Shown piece after piece: positions 12,360 to 24,870 of a stretch of 64,000 nucleotides of DNA. The number at the start of each line of letters is the position of its first letter. Position 1 is the first letter of the stretch. A model generated the notes under the pieces. The model made no database searches. It had not been told where the DNA came from and saw only the letters and a list, made by a program, of their open reading frames with translations. Source of the DNA: Valencia hispanica (Eukaryota; Chordata; Actinopteri; Cyprinodontiformes; Valenciidae). The stretch lies in NCBI GenBank assembly GCA_963556495.2, contig OY747703.1:58601296-58665295 (forward strand), given 5' to 3'. A program made the translations under genes and the position numbers.

Positions 12360-12800
12360 CATTAAGTGTTAAATTACTGTCTCTTAATTAAAGCTCCTAA
12401 TTATTCATTCATACTTGTTTTTGCAACATTGATTTGACATTGCTTTGGGTTGAAGCCTCCCTATGAACTGAGTTTGTGCATAAAAATAGATGGAAAACAA
12501 AATGCAGACTGGAGTCAGCATTAATCAATGAAATTAACAAATTCATGATTGATGCTGATGAGAAAACTTCTCCCGACTCTCTTCCCTGGTGGAGACACAC
12601 TGGAGAAGTCTTCTTGATCCGGAGCCTCGTTCCCAAACTCCCAGATTTCAAATTGTGTTATTTGAATATCATCAACACAGCAAGGAGCCGCCATCTGTCA
12701 TTAAAACGAGTACCAATTAAAGCTTCTCTAATTATTCTTTCCATATGGATTTGGGGAACAACGCTGAAGATTCATCATTCTATCTAATGATACAATGCAT
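12360..12800. promoter_or_regulatory. Candidate conserved non-coding element
   Basis: Repeat-free block with several homeodomain-type cores: ctcttaattaaagctcctaa, cattaatcaatgaaattaac, gtcattaaaac and ccaattaaagcttctctaat. The pairing of two aattaaagct blocks about 330 bp apart is notable. Function is inferred from appearance only. Confidence 0.3.
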
Positions 12801-14985
12801 GTGTCATTCTGACCTGATCCTCCTTTCTGCTGCAATTAAAACCTGCGAAGCGCTGTGAGACACAGCAGGCCTCCATCTCCCATCATCTGAGAGCTTTTTA
12901 CCCTCAGATCAGCTCATCAGAGCAGTGCGGATGGATCAAATAGGCTTGAATTTGCTTGAGGTGTGAATCAGGAAAAAAAGTCCTTCGACTGAGGAATACG
13001 GTAATAGGACCTCCACTTGAACTAAGAAAGGCTCTCGAAGCCCCCAGGCAAAGGGGAAATCTCATTAGGCACAAATCTTCTCCACACGGCTGCCCCGTCA
13101 CAATGTTGAGGTAAAGGAATCCCAGCAGTAGTCTTTAAGGGCAGCAGGGGTAGGGGTGGAGATGTTGCAACCTGAAGAAACAAAGACATCCCACCCACCT
13201 CGTCGTGCCTCGCTTCCCCTGAAATAGACACCTTAAAAAAGGCTGCTATGCTGCAATTTCTTCCTCCATTAGATGAAGCAAAGTGCTCGAACCAGCAACA
13301 TTTAAGTTTCCCCGGTGGAGGAACTGTAGCTCCCACAAACGGAGCGCATATAAACAAAAGAACGACACACTCAAGATAACAGGACAAAAAGTCCTGGGAG
13401 ATAAAAATAAACGGGTTCACACAAGTCTAGATGTTGCTCAGCTGCTTGCTCCGAGAGAGTCAACATCTTCTCCAAAGGAGATGCTGGTGCAGCATTCTTC
13501 AAGGCCGTGTCATCCGAAAATAAAGTAACGTTCTATAACTCTGTTTCCAGACATTCAGCAAGAACTTTTTCAGCCTTCAGTTAAATTCATGTTTATCAGG
13601 GAAGGACTCTGGTTCAAGATCTGCACCTTATAGTATCAGTCCCTGAATTTAGGATGGAACTTATCCATCCCTTCGTCCGTCCATCCATCCATCCATCCAT
13701 CCATCCATTTGACCGTCCATCCGTCCATCCATTCACAAAAACCAGCAAACTTTTACCAGCCAGACTGAGGTCTAACCCCTGCTACCCTCCCTAAAGAGGC
13801 TGAGGGAAAAGTGGTTATGTGAAGAAGCGTTAAAGAAAGTGGTTATGTAAAAACCTGCTGGATTTTGACACCACTTTTCGTCTTATACCTTCATTGGCCA
13901 TGCAAGCTGGTAGATGAAAATCTCACTGCAGCTGAACAGAAATGAAAAGTTGGTTTGACAAATGTGGAGCAAGCAGCCAGGTGGAGTCTGGAGATAAGGT
14001 GTTGGTTTTTCTGCCCATTACAGGGGCTTGTTTCCCCATGTGTTGCAGCGCATGTGGACCCTCATCGGGCTCATTAACATGTTAATACCGTATCATGAAC
14101 GTGAAGAAAGTCCATCTTCTCTGGACTCTATTGGTGGGGCTAAGACGGCTCTGTCCCTGTCCTCTCTTGTCCTCGCTTCAACTCCTGCTGGCTACCATCC
14201 TGAGGTGCTTTTTTAAAGGAGCTGTCCAGTGATGAAACTGATTTTGACGGTCTATGTTAGACCGGTTAAATGCAGTCTAAGTTTGATTCTTGTCTGAAAT
14301 TCAAAGAGAGGAAACAGTCAGTCTTATTTACTCTCACAGTGATCTGTTTCTATTCCGTACTCGAGTTTCACAGCCAACACTGATGTGGCAAAGTCACTGT
14401 TAGACAAAAGCAAGACTAAAGCAAATTAACTACATGTGGTTGTCAGCTGTAGTGCATGGAGTTCACCTTGTCTTGTGGTTGTGAAGTCTAATGGCAGATG
14501 GGAAGTCAGACTTCCACCCTTCTCCCCTGAATGGAAGACTTCACAGATCATGTTGGTTTGGCTGCTTTATTAATGAAACTAGATCTACTGAAGGGGTTAC
14601 TGGTAGATCCTGCTAACTCCAAGAGCGACTGAGATTTCCACTTCTTTGACTCCGACTCGTTTATTACAATATATTGTGATGCCGCTTGGACTACGCAACA
14701 ACCCCCTGACTCTTCAGAGACCAGTCAATAAAGTTTTGTCTAATGTGAAGGGGTGAGGCTCACCTGGACGTTATTGTCATATATTAAAGTTCTTGTGATG
14801 AGCACGTTAAACAACTGAAAAGTGTTTCAGAAAATAGAAGACAAAACTTTTGTAATGTACCAGAATTTGAGTTTGATTGTTGTCGTCATTTCTGCTCTCC
14901 CTGTGCCCTCTTCTGCAACGTGAGTTGTAGCGTTTTGTGGGTTACTACAGACATTTCTGGAAGAACTTCACTAATGGATTTTTAA
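12801..14985. other. No recognisable gene, one tetranucleotide tract
   Basis: It contains the ATCC-type tract at 13676-13735. The minus-strand ORF at 13022-13420 has no protein-family features. The rest is unclassified. Confidence 0.4.
13676..13735. repeat. (ATCC)n microsatellite with GTCC variants
   Basis: Tandem tccatccatccatcc broken by cgtccgtcc and gaccgtcc units. Confidence 0.9.
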
Positions 14986-14989
14986 AGAG

Positions 14990-15550
14990 ATATTTAATAT
15001 TTGAGATGCTAAATTTCCCTTGTCACTTGAGCGTCAACGTGTAACTGAGTGCATCAAAGCACTCTCAACCAATGCACCGTTTCTTGAACCCCTTGTAAGC
15101 TGGCAGACGATGCCAGGATCTGGTGCCATCTTCCTGCGGGATAGTTGTGATGGTGTGGACAAACATGGCGGGGCATCAGATTTGACAGATTTTTGGATTG
15201 CTCTGTTGCCTTTGGTAAATGTTCCAGACAAAAACGCTGCAGCAATGGGCTCAGCGTGAGCACAGAACGAGGCAGAGTTGTTGTTGCCCTGCCCTATGTG
15301 CTATAGTCCGTTTCCTGCTTTTGGAGCGCTCCCGGTCCACTTGGCATTCACATATGCAGTCGAACTGCACAAGAGTTAATTTCAATGAACCGAGACCTGG
15401 GTTTTTAGGCAGACCAGACCTCGACTCTTTTGGTCTGCATTCGAATTTGATTGCGCATTCACACCTCCCCAAACGAACCGGACTTTCTGGGCAAACGAAC
15501 TAGAGTTCGATTAGAGCAGACTAAACAGGCTGGTGTGGATCCACCCTTAG
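14990..15550. mobile_element. Non-autonomous DNA transposon, copy 1
   Basis: Shares with 63421-63840 the blocks acaaacatgg.ggggcat, ttgctctgttg.ctttgg, ctgcttttggagcg.tccc, cttggcattcacatatgca and gagttcgattagagcagact...aacagg. The right end ggtgtggatccaccc resembles the gcctggtgtgaatgcaacc end of the other copy. The left boundary is not certain. It is non-coding. Confidence 0.6.
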
Positions 15551-15629
15551 AGTTTCTAAACTCCGAAATCTCGTCACACTCCTGCTACCTAATGATTAGA
15601 TGACTTCTAAAGAAAGTTGGTTGTGCTGC

Positions 15630-15810
15630 ATTTTCTATAGGGATATCAGAGTAACATTTTTCTCAGATTTTTCTTGCATCCTTTTCCTTTCTTTTCTCAA
15701 CTATGCACAACTTTGTGTTGGTTAATCACAGGAAATCCCAAAATAACACATAACTGTGTACAATGAGAAAAACAGGAATGAGTTCAAGGGGTATGAACAA
15801 AAATATCATT
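15630..15810 (+). repeat. Tc1-like 3' end
   Basis: It contains tatagggatatcagagtaac, then ctttgtgttggttaatcaca and aaatcccaaaataacac, ending in gttcaaggggtatgaa. This is the non-coding right end of the common fish Tc1 family (cagtgccttgc type). No transposase is left. Confidence 0.55.
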
Positions 15811-17884
15811 CATGTGTTGATTTGCACTGAAGGCGTTCTACTCTGAGCTGACACAATGGAAGGGCGTGGTTAAAGCTCGTACCTGGTACTCGCTGAGTGG
15901 TTTCAGTCTGTCAGAACCTTCTGTTGCCAATCTGTGACCCTGAATCTGACGAACCAAAGTCTGTCTGAGTTTGGTGTTTCAGTTCATCCATAAAACTGAC
16001 AGCTAATGTTGACATTGCAATCTGACACTGACTATATTTACATGAACAACAGCAGATTGCATAGAAACCGCGTCTTTGGGTGGAGGTGACCACACTGTTC
16101 AGCATCCCAGCTCCTCCCAGGAGAAGGACGGACTCCATCAGAGAGAGAGAGAGAGAGAGTCCTTTAATGTCAGGACTATCTGTGCTCATTGTGTCATGCT
16201 TTATTTGAATAACAAATTAGTAAATGTCACAGTCACATCAAATAAAAGCTCCAAAGCGTGTCATTTCTGCACCTCTATCTGCAACATGCATTTTTACTTT
16301 TGCTCCAAGTCATTTCAAAATTTGAAAAACATTGAATTTTAACAATCTATGGATTTTTACAAGGGTTAGCGGATATTCATCTTCCTGCCTTATATAAATA
16401 TTTTAAAAGCCACTGCTTGTAAGTTTTAATCCCTCCTTAAATCTCTTCCTATTTCCAATTAGCCGGGTGCACCTGCAGCAGGCATCTGCTGGTCCCTCCG
16501 GTTATATAAGCCACCGCTGTCTCTGGGAAGTTTGTGCATTTCGGTAACCAAACAGGAGGCAGAGAGGCATTGTCATTTTCATCAGCAATGCTTCGGCTTC
16601 CGTGCCTCCCCTCTCTAACCTGATTCAGTCAGCGTCTGACAGCTGAGAGTGAGATGGAAAGAGAAACAATGGAAGGAGGCAGAGATGTAAAGAAGTACCC
16701 AAACACAAAGCAAAGAGTGCTTCTGTCTTTTTCTCTGAGAGGTGCCATGTTGGAGGGAGTGGCACCAAAATAAAGAAGCTGCTTATTAAAAACCTGATTC
16801 TTTATTTAAAAAAAACTGAAGCTTGCACTCAGCTGCATCTCAGGTCCTAAAGGTAGTTTCACCTGCTTTGTTTCATAAAGCATCTGAGGTGCTCTGTCTG
16901 TATCAGCATCTTAGACGCTGAGGGACAAACGGCAATGCTTTTCACAGATACGTAGAGAAGAGATCTGCTGGTGCAGCTCCTTCTGCTGGTAACCTTGACC
17001 TTGTGTGGCTTTGCAGGGGAAGAGTGCATCGCTTGGTGGGATCTCTTTGAGCCTCGACCTCCCTGGGCACGCTGTGCTGCAGTGCAGCTCGTCATTTAAG
17101 CATTGATCGCGCCTTTCTTGATTTACAACCATCCAGCTCTGAGAGCGGTTTTGAAAGAGAGCAACATGGCCGACGCTTTGACCGAGTGCATTGATGGACT
17201 TTGAATTTAAATCTGTCCCAATTGGCTGCAGTCTTTTGGTTGGGGGGGTTGCTTGCATTTCATTTTGAAGCCCAGCAGAGTGAAAATATGCTCTCAGGAC
17301 AGATCTGATATTGATTTAAGCCTAAACGTTTTCACACAGGGAGAATGAGTGCATGATGTGGAGCATGGAAAGCAGATTCCGTTAGCTAGAACATGGATTT
17401 ACATAAATAAGAACTGCTTGTAAAAAACATTTTGTCCAGCTTCATGACAAGTGAACTCCAGAAGGACTCGAGGGGAGGCCGGAGAGATGTAACCCCGTGG
17501 AAGGGCCATCTGGCCTGAAGAGCTCTACCTGACTCTGGCCTCCTCTCTGGGGCCCCGGGCACCTGGCAAAGCTGGCAGGACAATCGTTGGCAGTTTGCCA
17601 CTTATGGAAAGATCCCGCTTTGAATTGGACCTAGCCACTCAGCGTGGAGGCCCTCTGGCTGGAAGGTTACCAAACAGAGCAAAGGAAGTTCAAAGGGGAG
17701 CCCTGCAGGAGCTCTGTGTTCATCTCCTGGTCACAAAGAAATTAGATTTTGATAAATTACAGAAAATCAGTTTTGGGCTAAGAGATGAGATCAGAACCAT
17801 TACTTTCTTGACTTAAGTGTGGTTCTGCCTAATATTCTAACATTTTTTATTTATTTTTTGTAAGATAATATGCCGCAAGGCTGT
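15811..17884. other. No recognisable gene
   Basis: It contains a short (GA)n at 16139-16159. A stretch near 16465-16540 with gcacctgcagcaggcatctg and ttatataag is unique. Overlapping ORFs on the minus strand at 16859-17258 show no family motifs. Confidence 0.4.
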
Positions 17885-18085
17885 CTGAGTCCTGGAGAGC
17901 TACTCTACTGCAAATTTTAGATGCATCCCTTCTCCCTCACACCTGAATCAAATGAATGGCCTCTGCAGAGCAGCATAGCTGAATGCTGATGAGGGAACGC
18001 AGCCACTTGATTGGAGATGGAGAAGGGATGCCTGTAAAAGTTGCAGGGCAGTGGCTCTCGAGGACTTGACTTGGCCACACCTGTT
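17885..18085. mobile_element. hAT-type palindromic MITE
   Basis: Left side: gagtcctggagagctac, ttttagatgcatccc, cacacctgaatcaaat. Right side, inverted: ttgattggagatggagaagg, gttgcagggcagtggctctc, gaggactt. Same family as 1272-1500. Confidence 0.65.
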
Positions 18086-18596
18086 ATAATCTCTTCCATC
18101 CATCCATCCATAGGACGGTCAATGGGTAAGAGACAGAGTACATCCTCAACCTGTCACCATTTAATCACAGGGCTAATATTATTAAGCTACTACTAATTTT
18201 ATTCTCTTGTGTATCAGATACTGTACTTATCATCGACCTGCACCAGTTGTTTTTCAATCCTGTGCCTCAGGACCCACTGTCCTGCATGTTTTAGGTGTTT
18301 TGTTGCCAAAACCTAACAATGTCCATCTTTTATGCCATATGCTGATCATCATCAGTGTGAGCAGAAGTTAAAAGCAGAAGTTTCCTGCTTTGGAGCAAAC
18401 AGGCGTGTGTTAACAGCACACCTAGATGGAAAGACATCAGCAATGATCTTAGAGAAGCAAATGTTTCTGACAGGTGTCAACGTCCCGCTAAATTCAGTTC
18501 AAGGTTAGAAGTTGAACGCTTAGAGAAATGACAAAAAAAAAAAAAAAAACAAGAGTTCCATCCCAGACTCTACTGGTTCAACAAACTGTTAAATCA
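18086..18596. other. No gene; poly-A tract
   Basis: A run of 18 A lies at 18532-18549. At 18250-18310 caatcctgtgcctcaggacc followed by cactgtcctgcatgtttta resembles half of a hAT-type MITE. Confidence 0.4.
18098..18113. repeat. Short (CCAT)n tract
   Basis: Four tandem ccat units. Confidence 0.8.
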
Positions 18597-18618
18597 TTAA
18601 AGATGCTGTCCGGATTAT

Positions 18619-18990
18619 TTGAGGGAGAGAGAATTTTTTTGCATACCAAGGTACCAAGGTTGGACTGTTTTCTACTCTGAAGTTCCCCCCGTTGAGAGGC
18701 GCCGAGCTGGGGTGGGCATACTTGTTGCCACCGATCTCAACGCCTGTACGTTGGGGTTTACCCCGGTGAACGAGAGGGTGGCCTCCCTCCGCCTACGGGT
18801 GGGGGGACAGGTTCTGACTGTTGTTTGTGCCAATGCGCAGAACAGCAGATCAGACTATCAACCCTTCCTGGAGTCTTCTGAGGGAGTGCTGGAGAGTGCT
18901 CCTCCCGGGGACTCCCTTGTTCTGCTGGGGGACTTCAACGCTTACGTGGGCAATGACAGTGAGACCTGGAGAGGTGTGGTTGGGCAGTTT
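18619..18990 (+). pseudogene. LINE endonuclease fragment (I/Nimb-like)
   Basis: The frame encodes part of an APE-type endonuclease that nicks target DNA for retrotransposition. Blocks seen are [49 protein letters not shown] and [20 protein letters not shown], the last carrying the conserved GDFN motif. Coding similarity stops after GVVGQ, where unrelated sequence begins. The I-type assignment is from memory of fish LINEs. The matching reverse transcriptase region of the same kind of element is at 53002-54480. Confidence 0.75.
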
Positions 18991-19230
18991 GTTTTTGTTC
19001 AAAAGTTATGGTGGAATGTTATCTATTATGTTCATTTTTAGAATTATCACCACCTTACAGGGGTCCTTGGCTTTATTCTGCACCATAGAACTTTTGAGCA
19101 GCGACCCGCCGCCGGAAGTACCGACTGAGTTCTGCTTTACGGCAGAGTCATAAAGCCTCGCTGTTTAGACTGTAGAGATGCTGATCCACCAAAGAGACCG
19201 AGAAATCTCATATCAGAAGAAGCTAGAAAA

Positions 19231-19441
<211 letters not shown>

Positions 19442-20204
19442 ACCAGAGTAAATATTGGGCCGGCTTTTCCTCGTTGGAGAGTTCTTTTGGAACGAACTTG
19501 ATGTACTACGGAGTTAGCCGTGCTGCTAATGGATAGGTAAGTAATCAATGATTTCACCGGGGTTATAGTGTTTGGTCTGACATGATGTTATACACTCCTG
19601 AGAAAGCTATTTATTCAATGTGTGGAGGTGGATGAACATAGTTTGCACGGTATGCCTTACAGTAGTAACGTGAATTACACAACCGAGTCGATCTCCGTTA
19701 GCCATCTAGAGGCTAATGTGATGCTAACGTGTAAGACTCGATTCTGTAGATAAAGCTGCAAACTCCGGCTTAGTCGCTGTATTTCAGTATATAAGTCAAA
19801 CTGTTTTCTTGTGGTTTTGTCAAGCTAGTGATTTATATTTTTGTAGTTTGATTTTTTTCCTAAAAAACACCCAAAGATGTAGGCTGATTCTAGTGTCGGG
19901 AGGTGTTTGCTACGTGGCGCTTATACGTTCTCTGTATCTAATCCCACTGTTTTTCCAATTCCCCCGACCTCCCCCACAAACTGAAAACCTAGCTGTGACA
20001 TCTTTACTCTAAATTATCCCGATTGTTAAAGTTGAAGTGAGAACCGAAACGGCGCTTGTTTGTTGTTTGGACAAGCGATTTGGAAAGCAGCCACTGAAAC
20101 ATGCCTCTTATGAGCGACAGAGATTTGATTTTACGACAGTGATGTTGCGTGGCAAGCCTGAAGAGGGCGACAGAGTGTAAATATTGTGAAAGTTACGGAG
20201 TATG

Positions 20205-20276
20205 GCTTTAAGCTGCTGCCGCCGCGACCCGACCCCGGATAAGTGGAACAAGATGGATGGATGGATGGATGGATGA
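20205..20276 (+). repeat. I-type LINE 3' end with GGAT tail
   Basis: It reads ctgctgccgccgcgacccga, then ccccggataagtggaacaag and (gatg)n. This is the usual terminus of the LINE family whose endonuclease piece lies at 18619-18990. The body between them is replaced by other sequence. Confidence 0.65.
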
Positions 20277-20735
20277 ACGTACCAAGACGCCTCCCAATCC
20301 ATCCCTTCTTCCCCCCTCCTGCTCCGTCTACCCCCACTTCAACAATTGTACATCACTTGGTGTCACAGCGGGTCACAGAGGAAAGCAGCAGCAGGGGAAT
20401 TGCTAACTTTTTAGTAGAAGTTTACTCCGACTTCTTCATGACTGACACTCTCTTCCAATATGACGACTGTAAACCTGGAACACATGGGGTGGCCAAGGTG
20501 CCCGGCCCTATCTTCACAGGTTTCCCATTGCCTATTCACGTTGATTGACAGTTGAAAAGGCAGAAACTCGAAATCTATTGGCTAAAAAAATTTGCCAATC
20601 AGTTTGAATGAAGGCGGGACTTAGAACGAATAAGAAACGTTGTGCAGCACCAGCCGTATAGTATAGAACCGCAGTACATTTTAAAGATTTATAAACGTTG
20701 ATACTTCAATATATTCTCCAGACGGCAGCTTTAAG

Positions 20736-21282
20736 CTTTTTCTTTTTGACTGTTAATTAATTTTAGCCAGAGGTTAAATCAAAACAGCTTTGTTTGGGTT
20801 AAAGTTGCATGATTTTGTTGCAACATGTTCATATATTCTTCATGAAGACATGTTTCTTAGAGAAAGTCTTGAGGTCAAAAAGAACAATCCTAATCTTCAC
20901 CTGTGTTGTCATGATTCCCTCTGTAGACGTTTTGAATCATAGCCTTACCCAACGGCTCAAAAGGAAGACCTAAAACCAGATTTTGGTGTTACAGAAACAT
21001 TGTTAGAGAAACGGTAAATACCAGTGGGGGTTTTTGGGGCCGCTAGCAGTGATGATACAGCGAGCGACCCATATACAGAGGTTGCTGTCCTTACCCCACT
21101 GTTTGAGGATTAATTACTGACCATTGGTCCATTTCTTCCCTTTCTCTCCCTTCCAGGTTCCTGTCCATAAAGGCCACAAAAAGTTCCACAAAGTAATTTT
21201 GTCATAATTTTTTCCACATTCTAGAGAAATGAAAATCAATTACAACATTGTTTTTACATTGTATTAATATTATTTTGCTTTA
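20736..21282. other. No recognisable feature
   Basis: AT-rich sequence with no gene or repeat recognised. Confidence 0.4.
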
Positions 21283-21420
21283 GAGCTGCACAGTGCAGCA
21301 TTTGACAGCACTGTTGCTTTGAAGCTAGAAGGTTGTGGGTTTGAATCCCTGCCTGGGGTCCTAGTGAATGGAGTTTGTGGGTTCTCTCTGGGTACTCCGT
21401 CTTCATGAGTCCTCTGGATC
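21283..21420 (+). repeat. tRNA-like SINE head
   Basis: It contains gcagcatttgacagcactgt...gaaggttgtgggtttgaatc, with a Pol III B-box-like gggtttgaatcc, followed by gcctggggtcc and gggttctctctgggtactcc. This is the 5' part of the widespread fish SINE-like repeat. Confidence 0.6.
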
Positions 21421-22160
21421 CAGATGTACAAATCTGAAATGTAGCTGTCTTAAAAGCTTTTAATTATGCTTCAATCAACTCCATAATGTTCAACAATGCA
21501 ACAGCCAAAAAAGTAAAATAATATTTAATATCTACTATAAGGCCAAATCAGATTTTTTTAAATTTAAATGTTTTCTTTGGTTGAGCTATCTCTTCTTATT
21601 AAAATTGAATGCTGTGCATGATCTTGTCTTTCTTTGTATATAAAGTCTATTATTACCTCTATCTGTCTGTTTCTCATTTGTTCCTCCAGTACAATTTCGT
21701 TCGTTTTAATATTCTGCTTATTGGTCTGTACTGAACAGCACTTTAGTTAAACCTTGGTTCTTTAAAAAAATATGTTCAATAAATAAATTCAACTTGAACT
21801 TTAATAGAGATGAGTCATCTTTGAATTGTTCTATTTCATTGTTTTCGTTCTTTCCAATGGGTAGAACAAGAGCACATGTTGCCCTTTGTGCCTATCGGGC
21901 TCAGCGCTGCCCCCTATCAGTGCGGCACGGTACTTTCTGCCTCCCCCTGTGCATTTTCACCCCTCATTTAGGACCAATGTATATTGCTGATTCAAAGAGA
22001 CACAGCAAAGGGCATATGCCAACTCTCCGCTTCATTCACTTCTATGAAACAGCGCCACCAGAGGTGAGGGACAGCACTGCACTGCCTCACCCCAACCACT
22101 AAAAAACAAACACGTTTAAAGAACGGTCATTGTTAGTATCTATTTAACTGTTTAAGATGA
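21421..22160. other. No gene; LINE-like tail near 21730-21800
   Basis: The stretch tgaacagcactttagtt...caataaataaattcaacttg resembles a LINE 3' end. An ORF at 21794-22102 has no family features. Confidence 0.35.
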
Positions 22161-22167
22161 CGGGTGA

Positions 22168-22652
22168 CGTGTTGTGAATTGCAACGTGGAGTAAATATTG
22201 TGTGGTGGCGTTTCATGCATATTTTATTGTCAGGAGACTGTTATTAGTGCTTAGCCACTAGATTTCAGGGCATTTTATCCAATCTGTATACTGGAAGAGT
22301 AGACACAACCACAAGATCTGTAGGTTGTGTGATCAAACATTGTCTTTCAAAAGTATATTTAATTGCCTGTTATAGATGACTGATGTTTTACTGTAGAAAA
22401 ATAAGGAATAGAGTGTGTTGAAAGCCATACCAAACGTTACTGATGAAGCAGAAAGGTAGATGCATGTACTTTCTGACATTTCCCAAAGATCAGGGATCTT
22501 CTGGTTGTGTCTGCCCTCTCAGTGTACTGATTGGGTAAAAAGCCCGAAAATCTAGTGACTGAGCACTAATAAAACAGTCTCTTGACACTAAAATATGCAT
22601 AAAACACCACCCCACGTTATTTACGCCACCGTGCATTGCAACTTACAACATG
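22168..22652. mobile_element. Foldback element with long inverted arms
   Basis: The left arm 22168-22319 and right arm 22495-22652 are inverted copies over about 155 bp with small gaps. Matching blocks are atgcatatttta.tgtca.gagactgtt, attagtgct.ag.cactagattt and gcagacacaacc (agacacaacc on the left). A loop of about 175 bp separates them. There is no ORF of note. It is a MITE or foldback transposon of unrecognised family. Confidence 0.8.
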
Positions 22653-22694
22653 TTAGTGCGTTAAAAAATGCTGTAACACATATACCCTGACCGC

Positions 22695-22800
22695 ACATCA
22701 CCGCTGGAGACCTGTCCAGGGTGCACTCTGTTCCTGGAGAAAGGCACTAGACCCCCAGGCAATCCTGCAAGGATAAGCCGTATGAACAATGGATGGATGT
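22695..22800 (+). repeat. SINE-like tail
   Basis: It reads gagacctgtccagggtgcac...agaaaggcactagaccccca...aacaatggatggatg, the same tail as at 5570 and 7915. Confidence 0.6.
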
Positions 22801-24175
22801 TTCATTTTCCAAGTATGTGTGAGAAAATGATGAAAAGTTGATTTTCATACAATTCTGTTGACTAAACTCCTACCACCTGAATTTGAAGTAGTTACAGTGG
22901 TCTAAGCCAATCAGGCATGTCCTATAAATCAGTGAGAGTTCATTGCTCTAATTCACTCGACTTGTTTTTAACAGATCTCTGAACGCTCGCTCTACTCAAA
23001 GCGGCAGAAAACTGAACGGTTATTTCTTAAACTTTTAAGCAGCTCTTGGGTTCTTTTAGGAGAAGAGTGTCCTGAACTCCCTGTATGTCCTTATCTGCCT
23101 CCTGACATCACACGCTCGCTGCACCAATCACTGCTCACACCATGATGATAAGACTATCTGCTCTCACACACATGGCTGAACCTGCTTGTGCACAAAAAAG
23201 GAGCAATGAAATTAAAAACGACTCGTGGAAAATCTTTATAATATCCAATAACCACATTTTCTATCTCTATTTAATGGGAATTCAGATTGTTAAGATGTTT
23301 ATTATATACCTGTGAGGACCCTACATCCCTCCTAGATTCAACGCTGAGCTGGTGAGCTAATGAGCTAATTAAACATAATTAAAGCATAACAATCAAAAAC
23401 CCAAATCATTATTATTCCTGTTCCATATTTACACAGTTGGCTTAGCTACTGACGCTATGGCAGATAAAGTGATATATAATCCCTTTTTTAGTAATTTCTC
23501 TCTAGCAGGATGAATAGGAGATAACTCAGTAAGACTTCTTCATTCAGAACTGAAGCTGCAGTTCTGTCATTTTCAAACTTGTTTTTTGTCATTTTGGTAT
23601 TTCTGATTCAAAAGATGTAGAAATAAAAACTCTGTTCTCTCTGAAAAGATCCAGTCTGAAAACAGAGAACCAGTCAGATAAACGTATGAATCAGATGATA
23701 TGATATTTTCTCCGTATTATTAGTAGGAGCACATTTACCAGGCAGCAACAATAATCTGATACCTGCCTTGGGTTTTTTGCCACAAATTTTACTTTTTTGA
23801 ATAGTCCATCAACATTTATTTTAGATTAAACAATTTTTTCGAGATAAATATACCCCCCGGGAAAAAAAGCTTAGAAAAAACGTACAGTTCAATCCTACAA
23901 AGTAAAATGCTGAAAAAGTTAAGCAAATAGAAGCACATATCACGTGTCTAAAGTGTCACCTCTAGTAAGACAAAAACAAATCAAATGAAGCCTTTATTAT
24001 TTATGTATTTACATATAAAAAAGCCTGAGTGTTTATGATGTGAAATATGGGGACAATAAACAATGATCAGTGTATTTAGTTTGTCACTCTAGAGGATGAA
24101 CATCTAGAAGACATTTCAGTTAAAATGTATTATTAGTGAGTGTAACTTTTTAATGATTAGTATGTATTTACTAGG
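22801..24175. other. No recognisable gene
   Basis: AT-rich intron sequence without recognised repeats or coding signals. Confidence 0.4.
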
Positions 24176-24179
24176 CCAA

Positions 24180-24300
24180 AAGGTCAGCACAGTTGCCTTG
24201 CAGTAAGAAGGTTCTCCCAGTACACTTCTGGGTTCTCTCCGGGTACTCCGGCTTCCTCCCACAGTCCACAATCATGACTGTTAGGCTAATCTCTAAATCA
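24180..24300 (+). repeat. SINE-like repeat fragment
   Basis: It contains ggtcagcacagttgccttgc...agaaggttct, then gggttctctccgggtactcc, ggcttcctcccacagtcca and the atgactgttaggcta run. Head and middle parts are joined with a small deletion. Confidence 0.65.
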
Positions 24301-24490
24301 GGGTTCAGTGACTCCAGTCCTAGAGTGCCACTGTCCTGCAACCTTTAGATGCACCCTGCTCCAAAACACCTGAATCAAAAGAATGATTGATGACCAAGTT
24401 TTGCCTACAAGGTGTTAATTCAGCCTTTAGGTTCGGGCATCCAAAGGTTGCAGGACAGTGGCACTCAAGAACTGGTGTTGGTGATCCTTG
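24300..24490. mobile_element. hAT-type palindromic MITE
   Basis: Left: gactccagtcctagagtgcc, actgtcctgcaacctttaga, acacctgaatcaaa. Right, inverted: aaaggttgcaggacagtggc, actcaagaactggtgttgg. It is the most complete copy of the family in the window. Confidence 0.7.
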
Positions 24491-24870
24491 CTCTAAATTG
24501 TCCTGAAGTGATCAGATGTCAGGACGACTCTCTGAATGAGGGGTTATCCGTCCTCAGAGCACTCAGAAATCCTGCAGCATGCACCCCTTCTGCATCAGAA
24601 GTTCAGCTGTGCCGGTTCAGAGACTGGCGCAGCTGGTCACAGACATGCTCCAAAGCCTCCATAACTCTTCAACGCACAGTCAGCTCCCAGACAGTGAGAT
24701 GAATCCATTACGGTGTGCGGGTCTGAGACAATGCTCAGATGTTCTCATGGGAATCTTTATTTGATCGATTTAGTTACCTGAACTCTGTTGAAAATGTCTG
24801 CATCAAGTGGTTGGAGGAGTGAATTGTAATCTGTCAAAATGACAGATGGCCTTCAGAATTTTCCATAAAG
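24490..24870. repeat. Dispersed repeat R, intact-site copy
   Basis: It is similar to 41139-41356 joined to 43670-43840, that is, to the flanks of the hAT element. Shared blocks include actctctgaa.ga.gg.tt, tcagatgttctc.t.ggaatct, ttagttacctg.actc and aatctgtcaaaatgac. It is a paralogous copy of the repeat without the hAT insertion. Its own family is not recognised. Confidence 0.65.

Noticed and set aside
13022..13420. 132-codon minus-strand ORF
   Set aside because: No domain, overlapping frames, and no splice or start context that stands out.
13676..13735. Regular short repeats that might suggest an array
   Set aside because: It is a simple ATCC tetranucleotide tract with no spacers; there is no CRISPR array in this eukaryotic DNA.
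21283..21360. Possible tRNA gene
   Set aside because: Only a B-box-like motif is clear; no cloverleaf can be drawn and the sequence continues into a SINE-like repeat.
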